64,000 nucleotides of DNA from Nocardia rhamnosiphila NBRC 108938 (GCF_000720425.1 NZ_JOAJ01000009.1:62001-126000), one strand, 5' to 3'. Shown: positions 17,913 to 26,171, counted from the first letter of the stretch. Numbers and translations: made by a program. The notes: generated by a model from the sequence alone, not told the origin.

Positions 17913-18320
17913 TTACGCCGGGACGGGGACGGAAGCAGTGGACTCGCGGATGAGCAGCAACCCGGTGAGGCCCACGAGCAGTGCGGTGAGGCCGTGGACT
18001 CCGAAGGCGGTTGCCGTCGAGCCGTCGTAGGCCAGCACGGTGGCCATATCGCCGATCGGGATCAGCGCCACGACGAGCATGACGACCCCCAGCGCGAAAC
18101 GCTGCCCGAGCGCCAGCAGCGCGAGGAGGAGGATCCCGCTGGCCGTATCGCGTACGCCCTTCAAATTCATGAATGCGGCGGCGTCACCGGTCGGCCACTC
18201 GGGCAGGCCGAATCCGGTGGCGATCGACTCGGGGGCGATCAGGTAGTTGATCCCGATGTAGAGGATGAACGCCGCCCCGATCAGCGACAGTGCGGTGGCG
18301 ATACGCCGAGTGGTGATCAT
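17913..18320 (-). CDS. DUF4267 membrane protein
   Basis: 135 residues with four membrane segments (IATALSLIGAAFILYIGINY, ASGILLLALLALG, LGVVMLVVALIPIGDM, LTALLVGLTGLLLI). The motif GLPEWPTGDAAAFMNLKGVR before the second segment is characteristic of DUF4267. The frame opens at 18341, but ATG 18320 has GGAG spaced correctly. It is the first gene of the leftward pair DUF4267-DUF1772 and divergent from the TetR gene, whose operators overlap its promoter. The physiological role is unknown. Confidence 0.78.
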   Translation of the reverse strand: MITTRRIATALSLIGAAFILYIGINYLIAPESIATGFGLPEWPTGDAAAFMNLKGVRDTASGILLLALLALGQRFALGVVMLVVALIPIGDMATVLAYDGSTATAFGVHGLTALLVGLTGLLLIRESTASVPVPA

Positions 18321-18333
18321 GATTGCTCCGATT

Positions 18334-18348
18334 TCTAGCATCGCTAAG
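18334..18348. promoter_or_regulatory. TetR operator, leftward copy
   Basis: TCTAGC-ATC-GCTAAG is an 11-of-12 match to a 6-3-6 palindrome. It is the same sequence, reversed, as the perfect copy at 18384-18398. It lies 14 bases ahead of the DUF4267 start, so binding would repress that gene. Confidence 0.7.
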
Positions 18349-18383
18349 TTCTAGAGCGACACTAACCTACCCTGGCTTCGTTG

Positions 18384-18398
18384 TCTAGCGATGCTAGA
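18384..18398. promoter_or_regulatory. TetR operator, perfect palindrome
   Basis: TCTAGC-GAT-GCTAGA is a perfect 6-3-6 palindrome ending ten bases ahead of the TetR ATG. With the copy centred 50 bases away it brackets the divergent promoter region. Autorepression of the regulator is the natural reading. Confidence 0.72.
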
Positions 18399-18407
18399 GT
18401 TTCGAGC

Positions 18408-18998
18408 ATGAGTGTTCAGAAGAGACGGGAACGGGAGCGGGCGGAACGCCACCGGCTGATCATCGATACCGCACGCGAACTGGCGGAGACCGAGGGCTGG
18501 GACGCGGTGACCGTCCGCAAGCTGGCCGACCGGATCGAATACAGCCAACCCGTCCTCTACAGCCATTTCGCCGGCAAACGCGCCATCGTCACGGCCGTCG
18601 CCGAGGACGGCATCGCTGAACTGGCCGCGGCCCTGCACCACGCCCGGACCAGCGCCGAGTCGGAGGCCGACGCGCTGGCGGCCCTCGCCCGCGCCTACAT
18701 CGAATTCGCCACCGAGCATCCCGCCGTCTACGACGCCATGTTCGCCATGTCCACCGATCTGAAGTTCGGCCCCGAGGCCACCCAGGTCCTACGCGACGCG
18801 TTCGCCGAACTGGTCGCCGCACTGGCCCCCTTCGCCGGCGACCACGACGTGGAAACCTTCACCGAAACCGGCTGGAGCGCACTGCACGGCCTGGCCACCC
18901 TCGAACGCGGCCAACGGTTGCGCCCGGGCCTGCGCGAAAACCGGCTGGAAATCCTCAGCCGGCTATTGGAGCAGGCCGGCTCCGCACAGCACGCGTAA
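18408..18998 (+). CDS. TetR/AcrR family transcriptional regulator
   Basis: 196 residues. The N-terminal DNA-binding domain reads LIIDTARELAETEGWDAVTV then RKLADRIEYSQPVLYSHFAG, the classic TetR helix-turn-helix. The C-terminal part contains ALARAYIEFATEHPAVYDAM, typical of the TetR_C_13/33-like ligand domains. ATG 18408 was chosen over 18381 because the upstream codons lie in the operator. It faces the DUF4267-DUF1772 pair and very likely represses it through the two palindromes. The ligand is unknown. Confidence 0.88.
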   Translation: MSVQKRRERERAERHRLIIDTARELAETEGWDAVTVRKLADRIEYSQPVLYSHFAGKRAIVTAVAEDGIAELAAALHHARTSAESEADALAALARAYIEFATEHPAVYDAMFAMSTDLKFGPEATQVLRDAFAELVAALAPFAGDHDVETFTETGWSALHGLATLERGQRLRPGLRENRLEILSRLLEQAGSAQHA

Positions 18999-19016
18999 CC
19001 CGCCGGAACCGTCGGC

Positions 19017-19415
19017 TCAACCGAAGAGCGCCCAGATGACCCCGAGCGCAACGGTCACCAGCGGCGCCGCCCCCTGCTTGACCGCCGACGCACGCTTGTC
19101 CGGAGACGAGAGCAGCAGCACCAGCGCGGCACCCAGCATCGCCCCGGTACCGGCGAAGATCAACGCCACCCCGATACCTCGATCCCCGGCCGTCGCGACC
19201 ACGATCCCCACCGCCGCGATGATTGCCAGGAACAGGTTGTAAAAGCCCTGATTGAAGGCCAGCTCCCGGGTCGCCGCCGCTTCCTCGGCACTGGTGCCGA
19301 ACACACCCCGGGCGGCACCGGTCCACGCGAACGACTCCAAATACCAGATGTAGACATGAAGTAGCGCCGAAACCGCCGCGAACACTGCGATAGCGATGAG
19401 CACGAGCACCGACAC
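19017..19415 (-). CDS. DUF1304 membrane protein
   Basis: 132 residues with four membrane segments, matching DUF1304: LIAIAVFAAVSALLHVYIWY, then ELAFNQGFYNLFLAIIAAVG with the family FNQGFYN motif, then ALIFAGTGAMLGAALVLLL and APLVTVALGVIWALF. Function is unknown. The GTG start shares one base with the MFS stop codon (TAGTG), indicating translational coupling to the MFS gene upstream. Confidence 0.8.
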   Translation of the reverse strand: MSVLVLIAIAVFAAVSALLHVYIWYLESFAWTGAARGVFGTSAEEAAATRELAFNQGFYNLFLAIIAAVGIVVATAGDRGIGVALIFAGTGAMLGAALVLLLSSPDKRASAVKQGAAPLVTVALGVIWALFG

Positions 19416-20845
19416 TAGTCCACAAGCCGACCCGACCAGCGGTTATCGCCGCGGCGAGTGGGCCGGCAAATCGGCGGGGGGCCCCATTTCCGGGGGCCCC
19501 CCGCTTTTCCGGTTCGGGGGGGGTTTGGGGGCCCCTGCCGGTAGTAGCGGTCGTCCACGCGTACGGCGCCGGCGAGGCGCGCCGGGTCGATGGTGCCGAT
19601 CGCATGCAGGTGGGTCAGTACCTCCGGGTCGCGACGTGGCCACATGCGCAGTGCCCCAACCAACCCCACCGTCCCGAGGACGGCGAGAACCCCCCAGGTC
19701 GTGGTGAAACCGGCAGCGGTGGTCAGCCACCCGGCGATGGGATAGGTGAGCAGCCACGCCATATGCGAGAGCGAGAACTGGGCCGCGAACAGCGCGGGAC
19801 GGTCGGCCGGCCGGGAGGAGCGGCGCAGCACCTGTCCGGTGGGTGTCAGTATCGCCGCGGTGCCCGCACCGATGCCGGCCCATACCGCGATGGCGGCGGC
19901 CCCGCGCCAGTCACCGGAGCCGGCGAACGACAGGGCGATGGCCGCTCCGAGTGCGGCGAGCAGGCCGACCGCGCCGGTGAGCATGACCGGTCGGGCGCCG
20001 AGGCGATCGAGGACTCGGGGAAGCGACAGGGCGACGAGCATGGTCCCGAACCCGTTGGCGGCCAGTAACAGCGCGACGCCGGACTGGGTGCCACCGAGGA
20101 CGTCGCGGACGTAGTTGACCGTGTTGACCATCACCACGGACCCGGCGGCCGCGACAACGAGATTCAGAGCGAGCAGGCCGCGTAGTCGCGGTGTGCCCGC
20201 GAAGATGCGCAGTCCGACCGTGATCCGTTCACGGAAGGAGCCCTCGGTCGCCGCGGTCATGTTCGGGATACGGGTGGTGAGCACCAACGCGGCCGAGACC
20301 GCGAAGCCCATCGCGGTCCCGATGAACAACCAGTGGAAGCTCATCACGGTCAGCGCGAGGGCGGCCAGCATCGGACTCAACAGGGTCTCCATGGTCGCGG
20401 CCAGCTGGGCCGCCGACAGGGCTCGGGTGTATTCGCGCTCATCGGGCAGGAGGTCGGGAATGACCGCCTGATAGGTCGGAGTGTAGGCGGCGGAAGCGGT
20501 TTGCAGTACGGCGATCAGCACATAGATCTGCCAGATCTGATCGATGAACGGCAATGCGAGCACGACGGCGGCGCGGATCAGATGTAGTGCCACCAGGAAC
20601 AGTCGGCGAGGGAGACGGTCGGCATAGGCGCCCACGATCGGAGCGACCGTCACGTAGACCACCATCTTGATGGTCAGGGCGGCGCCGAGGACGGCGGCAG
20701 CGGCCGCCCCGGCGAGTTCGTAGGCGAGCAATCCCAGTGCGACGGTGGTCAATCCGGTGCCGAACAGGCCGGTCACCTGGGCGGTGAAAAGGCGCAGATA
20801 GTCGTGATTGCGGAACGGTGAGCGGGTCATGGGCGCGGAGCGCAT
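19415..20845 (-). CDS. MFS transporter (EntS/tetracycline-like, 12 membrane segments)
   Basis: About 476 residues with twelve hydrophobic segments. Motif A-like GAYADRLPRRLF sits between segments 2 and 3. The alignment of SFHWLFIGTAMGFAVSAALV and NTVNYVRDVLGGTQSGVA fits exporters related to EntS. GAGGAAG precedes ATG 20845 by about eight bases; the frame is open to 20902. The last 40 residues are low-complexity (GPPNPPRTGKAGG) and encoded by a GC hairpin with G runs, so the native C-terminus may have been altered. It lies downstream of the His-rich gene, after a hairpin. The substrate is unknown. Confidence 0.85.
   Translation of the reverse strand: MRSAPMTRSPFRNHDYLRLFTAQVTGLFGTGLTTVALGLLAYELAGAAAAAVLGAALTIKMVVYVTVAPIVGAYADRLPRRLFLVALHLIRAAVVLALPFIDQIWQIYVLIAVLQTASAAYTPTYQAVIPDLLPDEREYTRALSAAQLAATMETLLSPMLAALALTVMSFHWLFIGTAMGFAVSAALVLTTRIPNMTAATEGSFRERITVGLRIFAGTPRLRGLLALNLVVAAAGSVVMVNTVNYVRDVLGGTQSGVALLLAANGFGTMLVALSLPRVLDRLGARPVMLTGAVGLLAALGAAIALSFAGSGDWRGAAAIAVWAGIGAGTAAILTPTGQVLRRSSRPADRPALFAAQFSLSHMAWLLTYPIAGWLTTAAGFTTTWGVLAVLGTVGLVGALRMWPRRDPEVLTHLHAIGTIDPARLAGAVRVDDRYYRQGPPNPPRTGKAGGPRKWGPPPICRPTRRGDNRWSGRLVD
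19474..19508 (+). terminator. Very strong G/C hairpin with T-run inside the MFS 3' end
   Basis: GCGGGGGGCCCC and its complement form a perfect 12-base-pair stem with a seven-base loop, followed by TTTT on the plus strand. That is a textbook intrinsic terminator in the plus direction, yet it lies inside a minus-strand coding region. It would stop read-through from the TetR gene or antisense transcripts. Confidence 0.6.
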
Positions 20846-20926
20846 CGCGAATACTTCCTCGGGCGAGTAGGGGGTGGGCCGCGGGTGGTTCGACAACAGC
20901 ACTCACACATGTCGGACTCCTTCGTC

Positions 20927-20963
20927 GTCGGTGGGCGGGCGCACCGGGTGCCCGCCCACCGAC
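20927..20963 (-). terminator. Hairpin between His-rich gene and MFS gene
   Basis: A perfect 14-base-pair stem with a nine-base loop starts five bases after the His-rich gene's stop. It would end or attenuate transcription before the downstream MFS gene, giving unequal expression of the two. Confidence 0.7.
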
Positions 20964-20967
20964 GTGA

Positions 20968-21822
20968 TCAGTGCGTCTCGGCGGGCAGGGTGAAGGCGGC
21001 GGTACGCACCACATCGCCGTGCCGGAAATCGAGGAACAGGCGGTAGGTGCCGGGTCCGGGTACGGCGGTATGGAAGGTGACGTCCGGGCCGGGCGCGGTC
21101 ACCCCGTCGCCGGGTTCGCCGTTCGGATGCACGTGGATATAGGCGAGATCACCGGCGCGCAGGACAACCAGATGGCCGTAGGCGGCCAGGTAGGGCTGCA
21201 GATCGGTGACCGGCTCGCCGTCCTTGCGCACGGTGAGCGTGAGCAGGCGACCGTCGCCGGGCACGAGATCACCGTCGAGGCTCACCTCGTATCCGTCCAC
21301 GACCGCGGTGCGCGCGGCCGCCGGTACCGGCCGCGGCGCGTACTGCCCCGCCACCGCCAGATCGGCACCGAGGGTGAGGGTCTTGCCGAGCGCGCGCGGG
21401 GCGATATCGGCGAACACGCGGTAGGCCCCCGCCTCCGGAAGGTTCAGCCGCACCGACCAGGTGCCGTCGGCGCCCAGCTCGGGATGAACGTGCCAGAACC
21501 CGGTCAGTTCGCGCCGCACCACGATGAGGTGCAGGTCGCGGTCGTGCAGAGCGGAGTAATCGGTGACCGGTTTCCCGTCCGGACCCAGCACGCGGAACAG
21601 GAAGTCGATCTCCCCCGCGCCGGTGATCGGCTCCGCCAACTCCAAGGTGTACCCGTCCTGGGTGATCTGCAGGCCGCCCGGTGCCGCGCCGCCGTGTGCG
21701 GCATGGTCCCCGTGCCCGGCGTGGGCGGCCGGCGCCGTGCGCCCGGCGTGGTGGCCGTGGTCGGCGTGACCGGTATGAGCGGCGTGCTCGCCATGGTGAT
21801 GGGTGTGGGTCCGAGTGGTCAT
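20968..21822 (-). CDS. His-rich, probably copper-binding protein
   Basis: 284 residues. The N-terminal 45 are extremely His-rich (TRTHTHHHGEHAAHTGHADH and onward), a likely metal-binding tail. Two related beta-sandwich-like repeats follow, each carrying a histidine pair: LTGFWHVHPELGADGTW (about 128-144) and DLAYIHVHPNGEPGDG (about 225-240). No signal peptide is visible. The frame is open to 21930, but ATG 21822 precedes the His tail and avoids the operator. Promoter-proximal ATACCC-N5-GGGTAT suggests copper induction. A sponge or sensor role is inferred; I do not recognise a characterised homologue. Confidence 0.75.
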   Translation of the reverse strand: MTTRTHTHHHGEHAAHTGHADHGHHAGRTAPAAHAGHGDHAAHGGAAPGGLQITQDGYTLELAEPITGAGEIDFLFRVLGPDGKPVTDYSALHDRDLHLIVVRRELTGFWHVHPELGADGTWSVRLNLPEAGAYRVFADIAPRALGKTLTLGADLAVAGQYAPRPVPAAARTAVVDGYEVSLDGDLVPGDGRLLTLTVRKDGEPVTDLQPYLAAYGHLVVLRAGDLAYIHVHPNGEPGDGVTAPGPDVTFHTAVPGPGTYRLFLDFRHGDVVRTAAFTLPAETH

Positions 21823-21863
21823 TGTCGCGGCCTTCCGATCGATGTGGTGACATCGGAAAGGTA

Positions 21864-21880
21864 ATACCCACCGGGGGTAT
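21864..21880. promoter_or_regulatory. CsoR/RicR-type operator, leftward promoter
   Basis: ATACCC-ACCGG-GGGTAT is a perfect 6-5-6 palindrome 42 bases ahead of the His-rich gene. The TACCC-N5-GGGTA format is that of CsoR-family copper-sensor sites. A second copy with the same format lies 93 bases away. Confidence 0.75.
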
Positions 21881-21945
21881 ATGCAACCCCGCTCCGAGAA
21901 CTTCATCGGGAACAGGACGAATGCAACCACAGGCCATGTTCCCTA

Positions 21946-21976
21946 TTGACCAACCGATACCCTAGGGGGGTATGGT
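21946..21976 (+). promoter_or_regulatory. Promoter overlapping the second CsoR-type operator
   Basis: A -35-like TTGACC at 21946 and a -10-like TATGGT at 21971, spaced 19 bases, precede the MFS start at 22014. The palindrome ATACCC-TAGGG-GGGTAT (21957-21973) covers the spacer and the start of the -10, so repressor binding would exclude RNA polymerase until copper releases it. Confidence 0.6.
21957..21973. promoter_or_regulatory. CsoR/RicR-type operator, rightward promoter
   Basis: ATACCC-TAGGG-GGGTAT has the same half-sites and spacing as the copy at 21864-21880. No csoR gene is present in the window, so the regulator would act from elsewhere. Confidence 0.75.
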
Positions 21977-22013
21977 AGCTACCTCGCAAGGTTCCGGAAG
22001 GACGGAAAATGTC

Positions 22014-23417
22014 ATGAGTACGCAGACGCGGACCGCCACGCGAAAGTGGTGGGCGCTGGCGGTCATCGCCGCCGCCCAGTTCATGGTCATCATGGACACA
22101 TCGATCATCGGTATCGCCCTGCCGAAGATGCAGACCGATCTCGGGTTCTCCCAGGAAAACCTCACCTGGGTGTTCAACGCCTACGTCATCGCCTTCGGCG
22201 GGTTGCTGCTACTCGGCGGGCGATTGTCGGATCTGCTCGGTGCGCGGCGGGTATTCGCCGCCGGATGGACGGTCCTGCTCGCAGGATCGGTCATCGCGGG
22301 TGCGGCGGGCAATGTCGCGATCGAACTGGCAGGGCGCGCGATCCAGGGTGGCGGTGCCGCCCTGATCGCCCCCTCGGCGCTGACCTTGCTGATGATGCTG
22401 TTCGGCTCGGCACCCGGAGAATTGACCAAGGCGCTGGCCGTCTACGGCGCGGCAGCCCCGGCCGGTGGCACCGCCGGAGTCTTCCTCGGCGGCGTCATCA
22501 CCGAATACATCAGCTGGCCCTGGGTCTTTTACATCAACATCCCGATCGCACTGCTGGCCCTGCTCGCGGTCCCCGCCCTCATGCCCGACGCGCCGGCCCG
22601 TTCCGGTTCCGTCGATCTGCTCGGCTCGGTGATGGTCACGGCCGGTCTCGCCGCGGCCGTCTACGGCATCGTCCGGGCGCCGGAGGTCGGCTGGATGTCG
22701 GGACAGACGTGGAGTGTCCTGGGTACCGCCGCCGCACTGCTCGCCGCCTTCGTCCTGATCCAGGCGCGACGCCGGGAACCGCTGATGCGCCTCGGCATCT
22801 TCGCCGCACCGAATATCGCCGCCGCGAATATCGCCCAGCTGTTGCTCGGCGCGGCCTGGGTGCCGATGTGGTTCTTCCTGAACCTGTACCTGCAGCAGGT
22901 ACTCGGCTACAGCGCCTTCCCCGCCGGGTCGGCCCTGCTGCCGATGACCACCCTGATCATGCTCGGCATGATCGTGCTGGCGCCCCGCGCCATGCAGCGG
23001 TTCGGTGCCAAGCCGATGATCGTGGCCGGACTGACCGTGCTCGGGCTCGGTCTGGCGATCATGTCGCTGGTGCGTCCGACCGGGAACTTCTGGGTGGACG
23101 TCCTGCCGGCCTCACTGGTCGCGGCCGCCGGGATGTCGCTGGCCTTCGTACCGTCACTGGGCACCGCGATCTCCGCCGCGCGCCCAGAGGAGGGTGGCCT
23201 GGCCTCGGGCATCGTCAATGTGAGCTACCAGGTCGGCTCCGCATTGGGCCTGGCGGCCATGACCGCGGTCGCCGCCTCCTTCGGCGCCGACCGCAGCGAC
23301 AGTCTGCCGGACCTCACCAACGGGTTCTCGGCGGCATTCATCGGCGCGGCCCTCATCGCCCTCATCGGCGCCGCCGTCACGGCGGCGACCATGCGCCGCA
23401 CCGAACCCACGTCGTAG
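22014..23417 (+). CDS. DHA2-family MFS transporter (EmrB/QacA type)
   Basis: 467 residues, about 14 membrane segments as expected for DHA2. It has the family opening QFMVIMDTSIIGIALPKMQ (motif D1) and LGFSQENLTWVFNAYVIAFG, then motif A GGRLSDLLGARRVF and motif C-like GAAAPAGGTAGVFLGGVI. It should be a proton-coupled exporter. GGAAGGA precedes ATG 22014. The CsoR-type operator in its promoter and the CopZ-like gene 50 bases downstream suggest a role in copper or copper-complex efflux rather than drug export; this is inference. It is convergent with nothing until the terminator at 23683. Confidence 0.9.
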   Translation: MSTQTRTATRKWWALAVIAAAQFMVIMDTSIIGIALPKMQTDLGFSQENLTWVFNAYVIAFGGLLLLGGRLSDLLGARRVFAAGWTVLLAGSVIAGAAGNVAIELAGRAIQGGGAALIAPSALTLLMMLFGSAPGELTKALAVYGAAAPAGGTAGVFLGGVITEYISWPWVFYINIPIALLALLAVPALMPDAPARSGSVDLLGSVMVTAGLAAAVYGIVRAPEVGWMSGQTWSVLGTAAALLAAFVLIQARRREPLMRLGIFAAPNIAAANIAQLLLGAAWVPMWFFLNLYLQQVLGYSAFPAGSALLPMTTLIMLGMIVLAPRAMQRFGAKPMIVAGLTVLGLGLAIMSLVRPTGNFWVDVLPASLVAAAGMSLAFVPSLGTAISAARPEEGGLASGIVNVSYQVGSALGLAAMTAVAASFGADRSDSLPDLTNGFSAAFIGAALIALIGAAVTAATMRRTEPTS

Positions 23418-23467
23418 CCGGTCGGCACGACCGTCGAATTCCATCGAACAAGAAGGGAAACAGCGAG

Positions 23468-23674
23468 ATGAACACGACAACGCTCGAGGTCACCGGAATG
23501 ACCTGCGGCTGCTGCGCCGGCAAGGTACGCGATAAGGTCGGCCGGATCGCGGGCGTCCGGACAGTCGACGTCGATGTGGCGGGAGGTCTGATCACCGTCA
23601 CCGCCACGGAGCCGATCGGCCGAGAGGCAGTCGCCACCGCGGTTCATGAGGCAGGTTTCCGCCTCGCCGAGTGA
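23468..23674 (+). CDS. Heavy-metal-associated (HMA) copper chaperone, CopZ-like
   Basis: A 68-residue single HMA domain. The metal-binding loop GMTCGCCAGKV provides Cys-x-x-Cys, followed by the ferredoxin-like fold (VRTVDVDVAGGLITVTAT, then a helix ending HEAGFRLAE). CopZ proteins carry Cu(I) in the cytosol to pumps or to the CsoR sensor. It sits 50 bases after the DHA2 gene with AAGAAGGG upstream, so the two are co-transcribed under the same operator. No P-type ATPase lies nearby, which is unusual for a CopZ gene. Confidence 0.92.
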   Translation: MNTTTLEVTGMTCGCCAGKVRDKVGRIAGVRTVDVDVAGGLITVTATEPIGREAVATAVHEAGFRLAE

Positions 23675-23682
23675 ACACGAAC

Positions 23683-23731
23683 AACAGCCCGGTGCCCTCC
23701 GCCCGACACGGACGGGTGGCACCGGGCTGTT
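23683..23731 (+). terminator. Terminator of the MFS-copZ operon
   Basis: A perfect 14-base-pair stem with a 21-base loop begins nine bases after the copZ stop codon. Confidence 0.75.
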
Positions 23732-23940
23732 CGATGCCACCGGCACACAGACGGAGCATCCACATCCGCCGGCCACCACGAGATGGGCACGTATCGTTGC
23801 GCGTCACCACTGCCACCGCGCCCACGACGAGCGCTCCCATATTGCCGAAGCGACGAGGCCGAGGATGTCGATAATGACTTGTCGGCTCCGTCCCAGGGGC
23901 AGATGCGGGCGCCGCCGCACTACACCAATGGAGGCCTGAC

Positions 23941-24381
23941 ATGGCGATTCAACGTATGGACAACGTCCTGATCGTGGTCGAGGACCTGGACGCGGTCATC
24001 GCGTTCTTCGTCGAACTCGGTATGGAACTGGAGGGCAAGGGCCCACTCGAGTGGCGTGGGGCGGAACGCGTCATCGGACTCGACGACGTCCGGCAGGACG
24101 TCGCCATGCTGCGGATCCCGGACGGCCCCGGCCGAATCGAGCTGGCGAAGTTCCACAAGCCGAAGGCCATCACCCCCGAACCGAAAGACGCGCCGGCGAA
24201 CACGCTGGGTATCCGTCGCGTCATGTTCGCCGTCGACGATATCGACGACGTTATCGCCCGTCTGCGCAACCGCGGCGCCGAACTCGTCGGCGAGGTCGTG
24301 CAATACGAGAACATCTACCGGCTCTGCTACGTCCGTGGCCCCGAAAACATCATCGTAGGATTGGCCGAACAGCTCGGCTGA
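23941..24381 (+). CDS. VOC family (glyoxalase/bleomycin-resistance fold) protein
   Basis: 146 residues forming two beta-alpha-beta-beta-beta units: MDNVLIVVEDLDAVIAFFVE at the start and IRRVMFAVDDIDDVIARLRN in the second half. Metal ligands are plausible (D/H and E at strand ends, for example the final YVRGPENIIVGL) but not provable by eye. GGAGG lies seven bases ahead of the ATG. Function could be a dioxygenase, a lyase or drug sequestration. It stands alone between the copper operon and the tRNA-anchored element. Confidence 0.85.
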   Translation: MAIQRMDNVLIVVEDLDAVIAFFVELGMELEGKGPLEWRGAERVIGLDDVRQDVAMLRIPDGPGRIELAKFHKPKAITPEPKDAPANTLGIRRVMFAVDDIDDVIARLRNRGAELVGEVVQYENIYRLCYVRGPENIIVGLAEQLG

Positions 24382-24968
24382 CAATTGCCGCGGGGACAGC
24401 GTTCACCGGGTCAGACCCGTCGAGCGCCTGCGAAACCTTCACAAAGGGGCCGGGTCGTTGGCGGGATCGGGGAGGTCGTTGTGACGAACCGTGACAAGAC
24501 GGCCGCTGTGACACCTCGCTGGAAGCGTCGCGATAGGCGGAAATCAGCTGGTTAGAGCCGGTTTCCGAGTGGAGCCGCCTAGGAGAATCGAACTCCTGAC
24601 CTTTCATTACGAGTGAGCGCCGAAATGTGCTCATCTGTCCGGCGGTTCAGGTCAGAGGCGTTTCTATGTCCAACACGAACCATTCCGTCCACTGTGTTTC
24701 TGCCCGTCTCGGCACACTGTCGGCACGCTGAAAACCGGACGGGGCCAGTGGAAACAGCACGACCGCCGCAGCCCCACCGCAAAGCGGTGACGAGTTCACG
24801 TTTGAGTCCGCCGCGGGTGTTGCGACGACCTCTTGAATCCAAGTATCCGCCGGTCCTTCACCCATGCCAGGCCGTGACACACCATGCCTTGCGTTGCCGT
24901 ATCGCGTCATGCCTCGACCATCGATTTTACGCACTACCAACGGGTTCCGGGCGATTACCGGCCCAGGC
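24382..24968. other. 587-base stretch: backbone spacer, left attachment site, element end
   Basis: The first 188 bases are a backbone spacer with nothing recognised. The partial tRNA-Thr copy occupies 24570-24616. The remaining 350 bases, inside the element, hold no convincing gene; a GGCACACTG motif at 24711 resembles one at 27248 near the other end and might be an integrase arm site. Confidence 0.5.
24570..24616 (-). repeat. attL: duplicated 3' half of tRNA-Thr
   Basis: From 24570 the sequence copies the CCA end, T arm and anticodon loop of the tRNA-Thr at 27302-27377: 35 bases identical, then a one-base deletion in a T run, then 12 more identical bases. The D arm and 5' acceptor strand are missing, so this is an integration scar, not a tRNA gene. 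Confidence 0.85.
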
Positions 24969-26171
24969 TCACGGCACCACGCCGACCCGCTGCGCCAGCC
25001 GTCCCAGTTCCCCGGTGGTGAGGTCACGCTGCGCCTGCCGCAGCATCGAGCCCACCAGCTCACGAACCGGAGCCATCCCGCGCACATGCTGGGGCGCGGC
25101 GTGCTCTCCGCGCAGCAGTGCGTGCAGCGCCGCCCGGTGGTCACGCTTCATCGCGTGCGCGCGGCCCAGCTCGACGAAGAACTGAGCGTGCCGTATCCCG
25201 CTGGGCAGGTCGGCCGGGTTCAGCGTCTCGGCGTAGCGCAGCGCTTCCCCGGGCTCCCGTCGTTCCAAAGCCGAACTCATCCGCCACAGCGCGACATTGG
25301 CCGCGCCGAAGGTCCGGTTGCGCGCGGTGCTGCGCCCGCCCGGCGCATCGGGGAGCCGCGCCGCCATCTCGGCCGCCTCCCCCAGGTGGGGTGCCGGATC
25401 GCCTCCGGCCAGCGTCTCGGTGAATCCGGCCTGTAGGCGCACCATGCCGACCGTTTCCAGTTCACCGAGTGTGCGAACCTGCGGTGCCAACCTGTCGGCT
25501 GTGCCGATCGCGGTGGTCAACGAGGCGGTGAGCGCGCCGGGGCGCGCGGCGAGGATCTGGGACCGCAGGAACGCCGCTGCCGCGACCGGGGCGAGTGAGT
25601 CGGCACGCTCGGCCGCCCGCTCGGACTCCTGCGCGGCTGTCCAGGCGAGCGCGTCGTGCCCGCGCTGGCGCAGAGCGGAGGCCACACCGTAGGCGGCGGT
25701 GGCCAGCAGGTCCCATGCGGCCGGGTCTCCGTCATCGGTCAGACGGTAGGCGTCGGTCAGCAGGTCCGGCAGCAGTGGGCCGAGGGCTGCGTAATCCCCG
25801 GCATGGCGCAGCCGGGAAGCGTGCTCCACGGCGGCGGCCAGCTCGTCCAGAGCGCGCGGCGGGCGGGTGTCGGTGACATTGCCCTGGGTCCACAGCGCGG
25901 TTTCGATGGCGGGCACTGCGCGGTGGAATGCACTGGTAGAAGGGTCTATCCGGTCATCGCTGCCGGTGAGGTCCCCGAGTGTGCAGCCGAGCGCACCGGC
26001 CAGCGCGAGCAGGGTGCGGCGGGAATCTACCGGCCGTAGCCCGGTCTCGTACTTGGCGATCACCGACCGGCTCAGCCCGGATCGATCGGCCAGCACTTGC
26101 TGAGAGATACCGCGCCGCGCCCGGACCTGACGCACCCGCTGCCCGATGAAGGTATCCGGTTCGTCGGTCAT
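24969..26171 (-). CDS. XRE-family regulator with TPR-like C-terminal domain
   Basis: 400 residues. An N-terminal helix-turn-helix (about 9-65) reads IGQRVRQVRARRGISQQVLA then DRSGLSRSVIAKYETGLRPV. The rest is Ala/Leu/Arg-rich helical hairpins resembling tetratricopeptide repeats, as in element-borne regulators sensing peptides or protein partners. ATG 26171 was preferred to 26219 because it begins just ahead of the HTH. It is divergent from the 106-residue gene, and a palindrome between them is a likely operator. It was probably the maintenance or transfer regulator of the original element. Confidence 0.82.
   Translation of the reverse strand: MTDEPDTFIGQRVRQVRARRGISQQVLADRSGLSRSVIAKYETGLRPVDSRRTLLALAGALGCTLGDLTGSDDRIDPSTSAFHRAVPAIETALWTQGNVTDTRPPRALDELAAAVEHASRLRHAGDYAALGPLLPDLLTDAYRLTDDGDPAAWDLLATAAYGVASALRQRGHDALAWTAAQESERAAERADSLAPVAAAAFLRSQILAARPGALTASLTTAIGTADRLAPQVRTLGELETVGMVRLQAGFTETLAGGDPAPHLGEAAEMAARLPDAPGGRSTARNRTFGAANVALWRMSSALERREPGEALRYAETLNPADLPSGIRHAQFFVELGRAHAMKRDHRAALHALLRGEHAAPQHVRGMAPVRELVGSMLRQAQRDLTTGELGRLAQRVGVVP

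Noticed and set aside
24570..24616. Second tRNA-Thr gene
   Set aside because: Only the 3' half matches; the D arm and 5' acceptor strand are absent and one base is missing from a T run.
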